64,000 nucleotides of DNA from PBB1 sp965229345 (GTDB taxonomy: Bacteria; Pseudomonadota; Gammaproteobacteria; Burkholderiales; Burkholderiaceae_C). Position numbers and translations under genes: made by a program. How positions within the stretch are numbered: position 1 is the first letter of the stretch; the number at the start of each line of letters is the position of its first letter. This document shows, in pieces, positions 8,207-17,105 of the stretch. The stretch covers positions 3,100,001-3,164,000 of the forward strand of contig OZ245872.1 in assembly GCA_965229345.1 (NCBI GenBank), given 5' to 3'. Below the pieces are notes generated by a model. The model did no database searches. It saw only the letters and a list, made by a program, of their open reading frames with translations, and had not been told where the DNA came from.

Positions 8207-9720
8207 TGAGCCGCATTTCCCAACAACAACTAGAGAGCTATCTGTGGGGCGCCGCCGTGCTGCTGCGCGGCTTGATCGACGCGGGCGACTACAAGCAGTT
8301 CATCTTTCCGCTGCTGTTCTACAAGCGCGTCTCGGATGTCTGGGACGAGGAATATCAGGCGGCGCTGGCCAACTCAGGCGGCGACCTCTCCTACGCGCAG
8401 TTCGCCGAGAACCATCGGTTCCAGATCCCTGAGGGTGCGCACTGGAACGAGGTGCGTCAGACACCGAAGAACGTCGGCGCGGCCATCCAGAAGGCCATGC
8501 GCGCCATCGAGACCGCCAACCCGGATCTGCTCGACGGCATCTTTGGCGACGCGCCCTGGACCAACCGCGAGCGCCTGCCCGATGAAACGCTGAAGAACCT
8601 GATCGAGCACTTCTCGACCCAGACGCTCTCGGTGGCCAACGTACCCGAGGACGAGCTGGGCAACGCCTACGAGTACCTGATCAAGAAGTTTGCGGACGAC
8701 TCCGGCCACACGGCGGCCGAGTTCTACACCAACCGCACCGTCGTCCACCTGATGACGCAGCTCCTGGCCCCGCAAGCGGGCGAGTCGATCTACGACCCCA
8801 CGTGCGGCACCGGCGGCATGCTGATCTCGGCGTTGGACGAAGTGAAGCGCTCGGGCGGTGAGTACCGCACGCTGAAGCTCTACGGGCAGGAGCGCAATCT
8901 CATCACCTCGTCCATCGCCCGCATGAACTTGTTCCTGCATGGCGTGGAGGACTTCGAGATCATCCGCGGCGACACGCTGGCCGACCCCAAGCACATCGAG
9001 GGCGACCGCCTGCGCGAGTTTGACGTGATCCTGGCCAACCCGCCGTACTCCATCAAGCAGTGGAACCGCGAGGCCTGGAGCAGCGACAAGTGGGGCCGCA
9101 ACTCCCTGGGCACGCCGCCACAGGGCCGCGCCGACTATGCGTTCCAGCAGCACATCCTGACCAGCCTCACCGCCAAGGGGCGTTGCGCCGTGCTCTGGCC
9201 GCATGGCGTGCTGTTCCGCAATGAGGAACAGGCCATGCGCGCCAAGATGGTCGAGCAAGACTGGGTGGAGGCCGTCATCGGCCTGGGGCCGAACCTTTTC
9301 TACAACTCCCCGATGGAGTCGTGCATCGTCATCTGCAATCGCAAGAAGGCCGCTGCACGCAAGAGCAAGGTGATCTTCATCGACGCGCTGAACGAGGTCA
9401 CCCGCGAGCGGGCACAGAGCTTCCTCACGCCCGCGCACCAGCAGCGCGTCCTGGCCGCCTACAAGACGTTTGCCGATGCGCCCGGTTTCGCAAAGGTCGC
9501 CACGTTGGCCGAGATCGGCGGCAATGCGGCCAATCTGTCGATCCCGATGTACGTGAAGCGCATCGCGGCTTCTGTTGCCACCGACAGCAATGGCCATGCA
9601 GTATCGCTGCGTTCGGCCTGGGCACAGTGGCAGAACGACGGCCGTGCCTTCTGGCAGCAGATGGACGCGCTGGTTGAAACGCTGGATGGCGTGATCGCGG
9701 AGGACGTCGAGCGTGCCTGA
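8206..9720 (+). CDS. hsdM: Type I restriction-modification DNA methylase HsdM, second copy
   Basis: 504 residues from ATG 8206; the start overlaps the previous stop as TGATG, so translation is coupled. It has an HsdM_N domain (about 5-140), AdoMet loop DPTCGTGG (197-204) and catalytic NPPY (278-281). The stop overlaps the GTG of hsdS by eight bases, the usual hsdM-hsdS arrangement, so this copy is the more likely standard partner of HsdS. Together with the paralogue at 6246 it gives the locus two full-length, apparently intact modification subunits for a single specificity subunit. A type I methylase is M2S1; here a mixed M1-M2-S enzyme or two alternative enzymes are possible. Confidence 0.94.
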   Translation: MSRISQQQLESYLWGAAVLLRGLIDAGDYKQFIFPLLFYKRVSDVWDEEYQAALANSGGDLSYAQFAENHRFQIPEGAHWNEVRQTPKNVGAAIQKAMRAIETANPDLLDGIFGDAPWTNRERLPDETLKNLIEHFSTQTLSVANVPEDELGNAYEYLIKKFADDSGHTAAEFYTNRTVVHLMTQLLAPQAGESIYDPTCGTGGMLISALDEVKRSGGEYRTLKLYGQERNLITSSIARMNLFLHGVEDFEIIRGDTLADPKHIEGDRLREFDVILANPPYSIKQWNREAWSSDKWGRNSLGTPPQGRADYAFQQHILTSLTAKGRCAVLWPHGVLFRNEEQAMRAKMVEQDWVEAVIGLGPNLFYNSPMESCIVICNRKKAAARKSKVIFIDALNEVTRERAQSFLTPAHQQRVLAAYKTFADAPGFAKVATLAEIGGNAANLSIPMYVKRIAASVATDSNGHAVSLRSAWAQWQNDGRAFWQQMDALVETLDGVIAEDVERA

Positions 9721-10900
9721 CAAGAAGAACAAGAGCCTGAGGCCCAGCTGGCGCCAGGTGAAGTTTGGCGATGTGGTGCGGCAGTGCAAAGAGAGAGCCG
9801 ATCCGGAGACCTCGGGTCTCGAGCGCTACGTCGCTGGTGACCATATGGACACCGACGATCTACGGCTGCGCCGGTGGGGTGTCATTGGCTCCGGCTACTT
9901 AGGGCCAGCGTTTCACATCCGGTTCAAGCCAGGACAAGTTCTCTACGGCTCGCGACGAACCTATCTGCGCAAGGTGGCCGTTGCAGCCTTCGAGGGCATC
10001 TGTGCCAATACGACTTTCGTGTTGGAGTCGAAATGCACAGGTGAGCTTCTGCCGGAGTTCCTTCCCTTCTTGATGCAGACCCAGGCATTCAATGCGTTCT
10101 CGGTCAAGAATTCGAAGGGCTCGGTCAACCCGTATATCAACTTCTCTGATTTGGAGCAGTTCCAGTTTGCTCTGCCTTCTGTCGAAGATCAGCGGAAGAT
10201 TGTCCAAGTTCTAACAGCGGCGGATGCGTGCGCAATAGCGTATGAGGAGGCGAAAGAAGCACACGAGCGGCTGATCGCATCCTTCATTCAGGAGTCCTTC
10301 TTGGACTTTGATGGCCGCTATGAACACAGGCCCTGCAGCGAGCTGATGGAGAAGATCACGGTGGGAATAGTGGTCAAGCCGGCTGACCTGTATGTCGGTA
10401 CCGGTCAAGGAGTGCGAACCTTAAGGTCTCTGAACGTATTCCCAGGGCGCTTCGTGCTGGATGAGCTGGTCGAGATAAGTGTCGAGGGACACGCAGCTCA
10501 CCAGAAGTCGGCGTTGACCGCTGGAGACATTGTGGTTGTCAGAACTGGGAGGCCGGGCGATGCCGCCGTCGTTCCGGCTGACCTAGCGGAGACGAACTGC
10601 ATAGACCTGATTGTTGCGAAGCCTGGCCCGTCCATAACTGCGGACTACGTAGTCACGTTTCTCAACTCTCAGTTCGGACTCCGGATCTTCAGTTCGGGAA
10701 CAACTGGAACTGCACAGAAGCATTTCAATGTTGGAGAGTTTTCGAAGCTTAGGCTACCCGTTCCCCCGTTCGCTATGCAGCAAGAGTTTGGCACTAGACT
10801 TTCAGCACTTAAGGAGCCGATCCAATCACTTGAGGGTCGACTCCGAGTTGCACGCGCGACGAAAGCGATTGCCGTCAATTCAGCAATCTGTGGAGCGTGA
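9713..10900 (+). CDS. hsdS: Type I restriction-modification specificity subunit HsdS
   Basis: 395 residues from GTG 9713 (GGAGG nine bases upstream), overlapping the second hsdM. Two target-recognition domains are visible: residues about 10-165, ending in a conserved helix region (LPSVEDQRKIVQVLTAADA), and about 205-375, ending with PVPPFAMQQEFGTRLSALK. The repeated helices set the spacing between the two half-sites of the bipartite target. GC falls in the second half, as expected of recognition domains exchanged by recombination. The recognition sequence cannot be predicted from sequence alone. The stop lies just before hsdR. Confidence 0.9.
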   Translation: MPDKKNKSLRPSWRQVKFGDVVRQCKERADPETSGLERYVAGDHMDTDDLRLRRWGVIGSGYLGPAFHIRFKPGQVLYGSRRTYLRKVAVAAFEGICANTTFVLESKCTGELLPEFLPFLMQTQAFNAFSVKNSKGSVNPYINFSDLEQFQFALPSVEDQRKIVQVLTAADACAIAYEEAKEAHERLIASFIQESFLDFDGRYEHRPCSELMEKITVGIVVKPADLYVGTGQGVRTLRSLNVFPGRFVLDELVEISVEGHAAHQKSALTAGDIVVVRTGRPGDAAVVPADLAETNCIDLIVAKPGPSITADYVVTFLNSQFGLRIFSSGTTGTAQKHFNVGEFSKLRLPVPPFAMQQEFGTRLSALKEPIQSLEGRLRVARATKAIAVNSAICGA

Positions 10901-10905
10901 TCTCG

Positions 10906-13899
10906 ATGGCCTTCAACGAATCGAACACCGTAGAAGCCTACGTCCGCGATCTGCTCGCAGGACCCATCAAGACGACACCACTCAACGCGGTACACGAACC
11001 CCTGCCCAGCTACGGTCCTAGCCCCAAAGGCATCGGCTGGCGCTATGCAGCCCCCGCCGAGGTGCCGCGCCAGATCCAGGAAGTGCTGGTCGAGCCCTGG
11101 ATGCGCGATGCGCTAATCCGCCTGAACCCGGAGATCGCCGCCCAGCCCGACCGCGCCGACGAGGTGCTCTACAAGCTGCGCGCCATCGTGTTGTCGGTGC
11201 GCTCGGATGGCCTGATCCGCGCCAACGAGGAGATGACCGCCTGGATGCGTGGCGAGCGCTCCTTGCCCTTCGGCTCGAACAACGAGCATGTGCCGGTTCG
11301 GCTGATCGACCTGGACGACCCGAAGCAGAACCAGTACATCGTCACCCAGCAGTTCATTTACCGCGCAGGGCCCACGGAGCGCCGGGCCGATCTGGTGCTG
11401 CTGGTCAACGGTCTTCCGCTGGTCCTGATCGAGGCCAAGACACCGGTCAAGAAGTGCATCAGCTGGGTCGACGGTGCGGTGCAGGTACACGACGACTACG
11501 AGAAGTTCGTTCCGGAACTCTTCGTCTGCAACGTGTTCTCGGTGGCCACCGAAGGCAAGGCCTACCACTACGGGTCGATCGGCCTGCCGGTCAGGGACTG
11601 GGGCCCTTGGCACCTGGACGGAGGCGATGCGCAGCACCACCCGCTGAAGTCTCTCAAGCTCTCGGCCGAGAGCATGCTGCGCCCGCATGTGGTGCTGGAC
11701 ATCCTCGGCAGCTTCACCCTGTTCGCCACGGACAAGAAGAAGCGCCGCATCAAGATCATCTGCCGCTATCAGCAATACGAGGCGGCGAACAAGATCGTCG
11801 AGCGCGTGTTGGCGGGCCACCCGAGGAAGGGGCTGATCTGGCACTTCCAGGGCTCGGGCAAGTCGCTGCTGATGGTGTTCGCCGCGCAGAAGCTGCGCAT
11901 GCATGCCGGCCTGAAGAACCCCACCGTGCTGATCGTGGTGGACCGGATCGATCTGGACAGCCAGATCACCGGCACCTTCACCGGGGCGGACATTCCGAAC
12001 CTGGAGAAGGCCGACAGCCGAGAGAAGCTGCAGCTGTTGCTGGCGCACGACGTGCGCAAGATCATCATCACGACGATCTTCAAGTTCGGCGAGGCCAGCG
12101 GGGCGCTGAACACGCGCAGCAACATCATTGCGCTGGTGGACGAGGCCCATCGCACGCAGGAAGGCGACCTGGGCCGCAAGATGCGCGAGGCCTTGCCGAA
12201 CGCGTTTCTGTTCGGTCTGACGGGCACGCCGATCAACCGCGCCGACCGCAACACCTTCTACGCATTCGGTGCCGACGAGGACATCGCCAGCGGCAAGGGC
12301 TATATGAGCCGCTATGGCTTCGAGGAGTCGATCCGCGACGGTGCCACGCTGAAGCTGCACTTCGAACCACGGCTGATCGACCTGCACATCGACAAGGGCG
12401 CGCTGGACGCCGCCTACAAGGACCTGACAGGTGGCCTGTCGGATCTCGATAAGGACACCCTGGCCAAGACCGCCGCCAAGATGGCGGTCTTGGTCAAGAC
12501 GCCCGAACGCGTTCGAAAGGTGTGCGAGGACATCGTCGAACATTTCCAGACCAAGGTGGAACCGAACGGCTTCAAGGGCCAGATCGTCACGTTCGACCGG
12601 GAGTCCTGCCTGCTGTTCAAGGCCGAGCTGGACAAGCTGCTGCCGCCCGAGGCCAGCGATATCGTGATCTCGGTGCAGGTCGCGGACAAGAAGGAACACC
12701 CGGAGTACGCGAAGTACGACCGCAGCCGTGACGACGAAGAGAGGCTACTGGACCGCTTTCGGGATCCGGCCGATCCGCTGAAGCTGATCATCGTCACGGC
12801 CAAGCTGCTGACAGGCTTCGACGCGCCCATCCTGCAGGCGATGTACCTGGACAAGCCGCTGCGGGACCACACGCTGCTGCAGGCCATCTGTCGCGTGAAC
12901 CGCACCTACTCCGAGCAGAAGACTCACGGTTTGATCGTGGACTACCTCGGCATCTTCGACGATGTAGCGGCAGCACTGGAGTTCGATGATCAGAGCGTCA
13001 AGCAGGTGGTCAGCAACATCCAAGAATTGAAGGACAAGCTGCCTGAAGCCATGCAGAAGTGCCTGGCCTTCTTTGCCGGCTGTGACCGCACGCTGCAGGG
13101 CTACGAGGGGTTGATCGCCGCGCAGCAGTGCCTCCCGAACAACGAAGTGCGAGACAACTTTGCGGCCGAGTACAGCGTGCTCAACAAGATCTGGGAGGCG
13201 CTGTCACCAGACACAGTGCTGGGCCCCTTCGAGAAGGACTACAAGTGGCTGTCGCAGGTGTACCAGTCGGTGCAGCCGTCCAGCGGCCACGGAAAGCTGG
13301 TCTGGCACTCGCTCGGCGCCAAGACGATCGAGCTTATCCACAAGAACGTGCATGTCGATGCTGTTCGGGACGATCTGGACACGCTGGTGATGGATGCGGA
13401 TCTGCTGGAGGCAGTGCTCTCGAACCCCGACCCGAAGAAAGCCAAGGAGATCGAGATCAAGCTCAAGCGCCGGCTGCGCGGACACGAGGGCAATCCCAAG
13501 TTCAAGCAATTGTCAGAACGACTGGATGCGCTGAAGGACCGCTTCGACTCAGGCCAAATCAATAGCGTCGAATTCCTGAAGCAGCTGCTTCAGATCGCTA
13601 AGGAAACACTGCAGGCCGAGAAGGACGAGCCACCGCAAGAGGACGAGGATCGAGGCAAGGCCGCGCTGACCGAGCTGTTGAACGAAGTCAAGACCGAGGC
13701 GACGCCAATCATGGTCGCGCGCGTGGTCACCGACATCGACGAGATCGTGCGGCTGGTGCGCTTTCCGGGTTGGCAGGGAACCCAGGCTGGAGAGCGTGAG
13801 GTCAAGAAGGCGTTGCGGAAGGCGCTGTTCAAGTACCAGCTGCATGCGGATGAAGAGCTGTTTGAGAAGGCCTTTAACTACATACGGCAGTACTACTAA
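10906..13899 (+). CDS. hsdR: Type I restriction endonuclease subunit HsdR
   Basis: 997 residues from ATG 10906 (GGAG 10 bases upstream); an in-frame GTG at 10897 is an alternative. The N-terminal PD-(D/E)XK nuclease is seen as RRADLVLL with D162 and IEAK with E176 and K178. The SF2 translocase follows: Walker A GSGKS (316-320), DEAH (412-415), a GLTGTPINR motif, and a motif VI region with QAICRVNRT. A C-terminal helical region (about 790-997) matches the part that docks onto the methylase. Length is typical and the frame is intact, so restriction activity is likely. Only 17 bases separate its stop from the ATPase gene at 13917, which continues the operon. Confidence 0.95.
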   Translation: MAFNESNTVEAYVRDLLAGPIKTTPLNAVHEPLPSYGPSPKGIGWRYAAPAEVPRQIQEVLVEPWMRDALIRLNPEIAAQPDRADEVLYKLRAIVLSVRSDGLIRANEEMTAWMRGERSLPFGSNNEHVPVRLIDLDDPKQNQYIVTQQFIYRAGPTERRADLVLLVNGLPLVLIEAKTPVKKCISWVDGAVQVHDDYEKFVPELFVCNVFSVATEGKAYHYGSIGLPVRDWGPWHLDGGDAQHHPLKSLKLSAESMLRPHVVLDILGSFTLFATDKKKRRIKIICRYQQYEAANKIVERVLAGHPRKGLIWHFQGSGKSLLMVFAAQKLRMHAGLKNPTVLIVVDRIDLDSQITGTFTGADIPNLEKADSREKLQLLLAHDVRKIIITTIFKFGEASGALNTRSNIIALVDEAHRTQEGDLGRKMREALPNAFLFGLTGTPINRADRNTFYAFGADEDIASGKGYMSRYGFEESIRDGATLKLHFEPRLIDLHIDKGALDAAYKDLTGGLSDLDKDTLAKTAAKMAVLVKTPERVRKVCEDIVEHFQTKVEPNGFKGQIVTFDRESCLLFKAELDKLLPPEASDIVISVQVADKKEHPEYAKYDRSRDDEERLLDRFRDPADPLKLIIVTAKLLTGFDAPILQAMYLDKPLRDHTLLQAICRVNRTYSEQKTHGLIVDYLGIFDDVAAALEFDDQSVKQVVSNIQELKDKLPEAMQKCLAFFAGCDRTLQGYEGLIAAQQCLPNNEVRDNFAAEYSVLNKIWEALSPDTVLGPFEKDYKWLSQVYQSVQPSSGHGKLVWHSLGAKTIELIHKNVHVDAVRDDLDTLVMDADLLEAVLSNPDPKKAKEIEIKLKRRLRGHEGNPKFKQLSERLDALKDRFDSGQINSVEFLKQLLQIAKETLQAEKDEPPQEDEDRGKAALTELLNEVKTEATPIMVARVVTDIDEIVRLVRFPGWQGTQAGEREVKKALRKALFKYQLHADEELFEKAFNYIRQYY

Positions 13900-13916
13900 A
13901 ACAACGAGGACAACTC

Positions 13917-15488
13917 ATGCAGTTCACTTTTCGAGTTCTCCAAGTTAGAGAGCGGCTTCGCCCGAAGCTGCCTGGGCAGGTCTTCCTTTGTTCAGGTGAT
14001 TGGGATGACTATTCTTTCAAGACCTCATTTGACGTCGTGCTGATCAATGCAGAGGGGAAAGAAGTAGATCTTGGTACTGTCAAGATTGGGTATGAAGGAC
14101 AGCCTAATGGATGGACGCGCGAGAAATTGCCAGAGTTGTTCGAATCGCTCCCAGCTGAGTTTTTTTCACTCGGCCAAGACGTCGAGTATTACAAGAGCGC
14201 GTATGACGCCCTTGACACCGAAACTCGCGACTCAGTCCTGGGGGCATTACGCGATGTCGTATATGACGCGGCCATTCTCGCTGCCGTGGCCGACGAAAAG
14301 GTGTTCAAGCTATCTCTGACTCGAGGTGTAAGCCTTTCGACAGTGCGAGATCAGTTCAAACGGGTTCTGGGTGGTCAACCAGAGCTAACGGATTTCGACT
14401 TTCTTTATAGCCAAGAGCCAGGGAAAAAGAGCGCCCCAGTGGAGCTCAGTTTTCGTGTCACCGCCGGATCGTCGCCATCGACCAACGTGCACGTTCTCAT
14501 CGGAAGAAATGGCGTCGGGAAGACAACTCTCCTCAACAACATGATCCGTACGTTGATGGGTCACGCAAATGAATCTGGAGAACCTCATCGAGCCTTTCTC
14601 GGCGAGGAGGTTCTCCTGGACAGGCCCCTGCTATCTCATACTTACTTTAGCAGCGTTATATCCGTTTCATTCAGCGCGTTTGACCCGTTCATTCCCCCCG
14701 AGGATCGCATGGATCGAACCAGTGGCCCGGCGTTTTACTACATCGGAATGAAGAAGAATCGCGCCAACATTGTTGACGGATTAATCGCGCCACCTAAGAC
14801 GAGTGACGACCTGGTAAGCGACTTCGTTGCCAGCTTCAAATCATGTTTAAGCCAACCTGCGAAACGAGACCGGTGGATTCGAGCGATCCGACGACTTGAG
14901 TCCGACCTTAACTTTGCGGACATGAATTTGGCGGGGCTACTTGAACTTGAGGACCATGAGTCAGTTCACCAGGCGGCGAAACTAGCCTCGCGAATGAGCT
15001 CAGGTCATTCTATTGTTCTTCTCACAATAACAAAGCTCGTCGATACCGTTGAGGAGAAGGCTTTAGTGCTTATGGACGAGCCTGAGAGTCATCTCCACCC
15101 ACCGCTATTATCCGCATTTACCCGCGCGCTTTCGGAGCTTCTACATGACCGAAACGGAGTCGCCGTCGTCGCAACCCATTCTCCGGTGGTACTTCAGGAA
15201 GTACCAAAATCTTGTGTTTGGAAGCTGACTCGAATTGGATCTCAAGGTAGATCCGACCGGCCGGAAAGAGAAACTTTTGGAGAAAACGTTGGCGTTCTTA
15301 CACGCGAGGTATTTGGGTTGGAGGTATCCAAGTCAGGCTTCCACGAATTGCTTGAGCGATCAGTCGATCAGGGGGCGACGTTTGACCAAGTCATGCAAAG
15401 CTATGGCGGTCAACTCGGCACGGAAGCTCAGGCAATCTTGATTACTCTCATCGCCGCACGAGATTTATCAATCAAGTCGCAGCAATGA
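13917..15488 (+). CDS. AAA/ABC-type ATPase, Septu PtuA-like
   Basis: 523 residues from ATG 13917 with GAGGA upstream. The P-loop is GRNGVGKTT (196-204), an ABC-like signature MSSGHS lies at 360-365, Walker B is ALVLMDEPE (382-389), SHLHPP follows, and the switch His is in ATHSP (H421). This is the layout of the AAA_15/AAA_21 ATPases used by OLD, Septu PtuA and related defence proteins. The first 190 residues are a family-specific N-terminal domain I do not recognise. The stop overlaps the ATG of an HNH nuclease gene (ATGA), the arrangement of ptuA-ptuB. GC and codon use are lower than in hsdR, so this pair was probably acquired separately. The ATPase assignment is firm; the Septu assignment is inference from the pairing. 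Confidence 0.8.
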   Translation: MQFTFRVLQVRERLRPKLPGQVFLCSGDWDDYSFKTSFDVVLINAEGKEVDLGTVKIGYEGQPNGWTREKLPELFESLPAEFFSLGQDVEYYKSAYDALDTETRDSVLGALRDVVYDAAILAAVADEKVFKLSLTRGVSLSTVRDQFKRVLGGQPELTDFDFLYSQEPGKKSAPVELSFRVTAGSSPSTNVHVLIGRNGVGKTTLLNNMIRTLMGHANESGEPHRAFLGEEVLLDRPLLSHTYFSSVISVSFSAFDPFIPPEDRMDRTSGPAFYYIGMKKNRANIVDGLIAPPKTSDDLVSDFVASFKSCLSQPAKRDRWIRAIRRLESDLNFADMNLAGLLELEDHESVHQAAKLASRMSSGHSIVLLTITKLVDTVEEKALVLMDEPESHLHPPLLSAFTRALSELLHDRNGVAVVATHSPVVLQEVPKSCVWKLTRIGSQGRSDRPERETFGENVGVLTREVFGLEVSKSGFHELLERSVDQGATFDQVMQSYGGQLGTEAQAILITLIAARDLSIKSQQ

Positions 15489-16348
15489 AGAGGCTTAAAG
15501 TTCCGGCCTTCGACGACTCGGAGATTTACTTTGCCTGTGCTGCCGCTATACCGGGGGTTCAAGCAGCTGCGGCCTACACGGCAGCCTCAAGTGCAATGAT
15601 GTTGCAATCCATCGAGTATCGCGTCCGAGCAGCCAGCAATGCTCTCCATACTTTTCAAGCAAGCGACAGTGGTAATGACCAGCAAGTTGTCGCAGGGGGT
15701 CTTACGAAAGGCGACCTCAAGAAGCTGTACGACCGGGGGATGCTGAAGGGTGCAGACGGGCGCACCTATTACGATAAATTGCTCGCGTCTGCGCCGTTGG
15801 GGAAGTGTCCGTATTGCCAGTTTGGACATGCAGAGACGCTGGATCACTTCCTATCTAAGGCTCGATATCCGTCATTTGCAGTGCTACCAAGCAATCTGAT
15901 TCCTTCGTGTATGCGATGCAACAAGGGCAAGGGGGGTGGGGTCGTTACCCCTGAGATGGAGATGTCGCATCCGTACTTCGAGCTTACGCACATCGAGCAG
16001 GACGTCTGGCTTTCTGCAGAAGTCGCAGAGACGAGCCCCGTTACGGCAACGTATGCGATCACGACGCCTTCGCATTGGCCGATAGATCTTGCTCGTAGAG
16101 TCAAAAATTACTTTGACGAGTTCGACCTATCAGTCCGGTATGCCGTCGAGGCTGCGAGTGAATTGGTTTCGGTCTCCGCTTATCTGGGTGCGTTACCCTC
16201 CGCCGACGTGCGCCTTGATCATCTCCAACGGGTCGCCACAGAGGAGCGTGGTCTGTACAAGAACGGCTGGAAGACAGCGCTGTATGCGGCGCTGTCGACA
16301 TCGAACTGGTACTGCGAGATTGGTTACGCTGGCGTTGGGGTGACTTAG
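15485..16348 (+). CDS. HNH endonuclease, Septu PtuB-like
   Basis: 287 residues from ATG 15485, coupled to the ATPase gene by a four-base overlap. A zinc-stabilised HNH core is plain: CPYC (108-111), LDHFLSK with D120 and H121, a NLIPSC segment (N137, C142) and CMRCN (C142-N146). PtuB nucleases carry the same CPYC...DH...CxxCN pattern. The C-terminal 140 residues are helical and unrecognised. In Septu the nuclease forms a complex with the ATPase and cuts DNA when phage is sensed; that activity here is inferred. The next gene is convergent, with about 200 bases between the stops. Confidence 0.82.
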   Translation: MKRLKVPAFDDSEIYFACAAAIPGVQAAAAYTAASSAMMLQSIEYRVRAASNALHTFQASDSGNDQQVVAGGLTKGDLKKLYDRGMLKGADGRTYYDKLLASAPLGKCPYCQFGHAETLDHFLSKARYPSFAVLPSNLIPSCMRCNKGKGGGVVTPEMEMSHPYFELTHIEQDVWLSAEVAETSPVTATYAITTPSHWPIDLARRVKNYFDEFDLSVRYAVEAASELVSVSAYLGALPSADVRLDHLQRVATEERGLYKNGWKTALYAALSTSNWYCEIGYAGVGVT

Positions 16349-16547
16349 ACAGCGCCTAGCCTCCGAAGTCCCCGCCACACTGGTCAAATTGCGCGCGCTC
16401 CCCCTCGATCGAGGTAGGGGCTCCGCCGCGTTTTCGTTCTCCCGAAAGGGGAACGAGTTCGAACGGCTAATCGTCGCTTCGATCTACTTCCCCAACTAGC
16501 CTCCCTGCGCGTAGGCGAGTGCCGGTGGGAACAGCTCCAGCTCCTTT

Positions 16548-17105
16548 CTATGGTCCCAAAAGATCCTTGAGCAGAGCTATGTCTTCCTTGGGCACGCCCA
16601 TCCGCGAGTGCTTGAGAGCTGAGATAACGAGGTCTCGAATACTCTGAACGGCCCAGGCCTGTCGATATCCACTGGTCAGCATGAGCTGCAGAGTACTGGC
16701 GACGGATACGGTCGCCCCGCCTTCGCTGGCTCTACGACGAGCCTTGCGCTCGTCGAGGATGATGCTGGAGCCACGACCGGAGATTGCGAGTGCTGCGCTC
16801 TCGCCGTCATCCAGCCGTGTTCCGAGCGGCCCTGATACGAAGTTCAGGTAAGCGTCGTACTCGATCTCTGTCATGCGAACTTCTTCCAGTGTGCCGCTCG
16901 CGAACAGCCTGCACAGCGCATCGTTGTGGTCGAAGCCGGGAATAGGGTGCCGTCGAACTTCCTTTAGGGTTCGCTGCTCAATTAAGCACCGCTCTCCAAG
17001 GCCTTCAAGGACCAGCACTGGCTTGCCGCTTCCAAGTAGGTTGATAAGTACGCTGGCGTCAAGAACGACTAGGCCCCTCGGCAGGTAATCATTCGGCAAG
17101 GTCAA
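16548..17105 (-). CDS. PIN-like domain nuclease
   Basis: 185 residues from TTG 17105, chosen because GGGGAGG (17118-17112) lies six bases upstream; an ATG at 17156 would add residues that only translate the preceding gene out of frame. PIN-fold acidic residues are in place: D16 (VVLDASVLINLL), E49 (TLKEV), D100 and E102 (LDDGESAAL) and D118 (IILDERKA). PIN proteins are metal-dependent RNases, usually VapC-type toxins. It overlaps the XRE-ImmA/IrrE gene by 17 bases and ends a four-gene operon, so its activity is probably held by that protein rather than by a classical VapB, which is absent. Its target is unknown. Confidence 0.75.
   Translation of the reverse strand: MTLPNDYLPRGLVVLDASVLINLLGSGKPVLVLEGLGERCLIEQRTLKEVRRHPIPGFDHNDALCRLFASGTLEEVRMTEIEYDAYLNFVSGPLGTRLDDGESAALAISGRGSSIILDERKARRRASEGGATVSVASTLQLMLTSGYRQAWAVQSIRDLVISALKHSRMGVPKEDIALLKDLLGP

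Noticed and set aside
6246..9720. Tandem hsdM as a recent duplication or assembly artefact
   Set aside because: The two proteins differ throughout, including catalytic motif and C-terminus, and a distinct gene lies between them.
8374..9789. 471-codon minus-strand frame
   Set aside because: Antisense shadow of the second hsdM, which has clear catalytic motifs.
11113..12699. 528-codon minus-strand frame
   Set aside because: Antisense shadow of hsdR.
16349..16547. Strong bidirectional terminator between the two convergent defence operons
   Set aside because: A short hairpin (GTTCTCCC gaaa GGGGAAC) is present near 16440-16460 but has no T run, so I do not call it.
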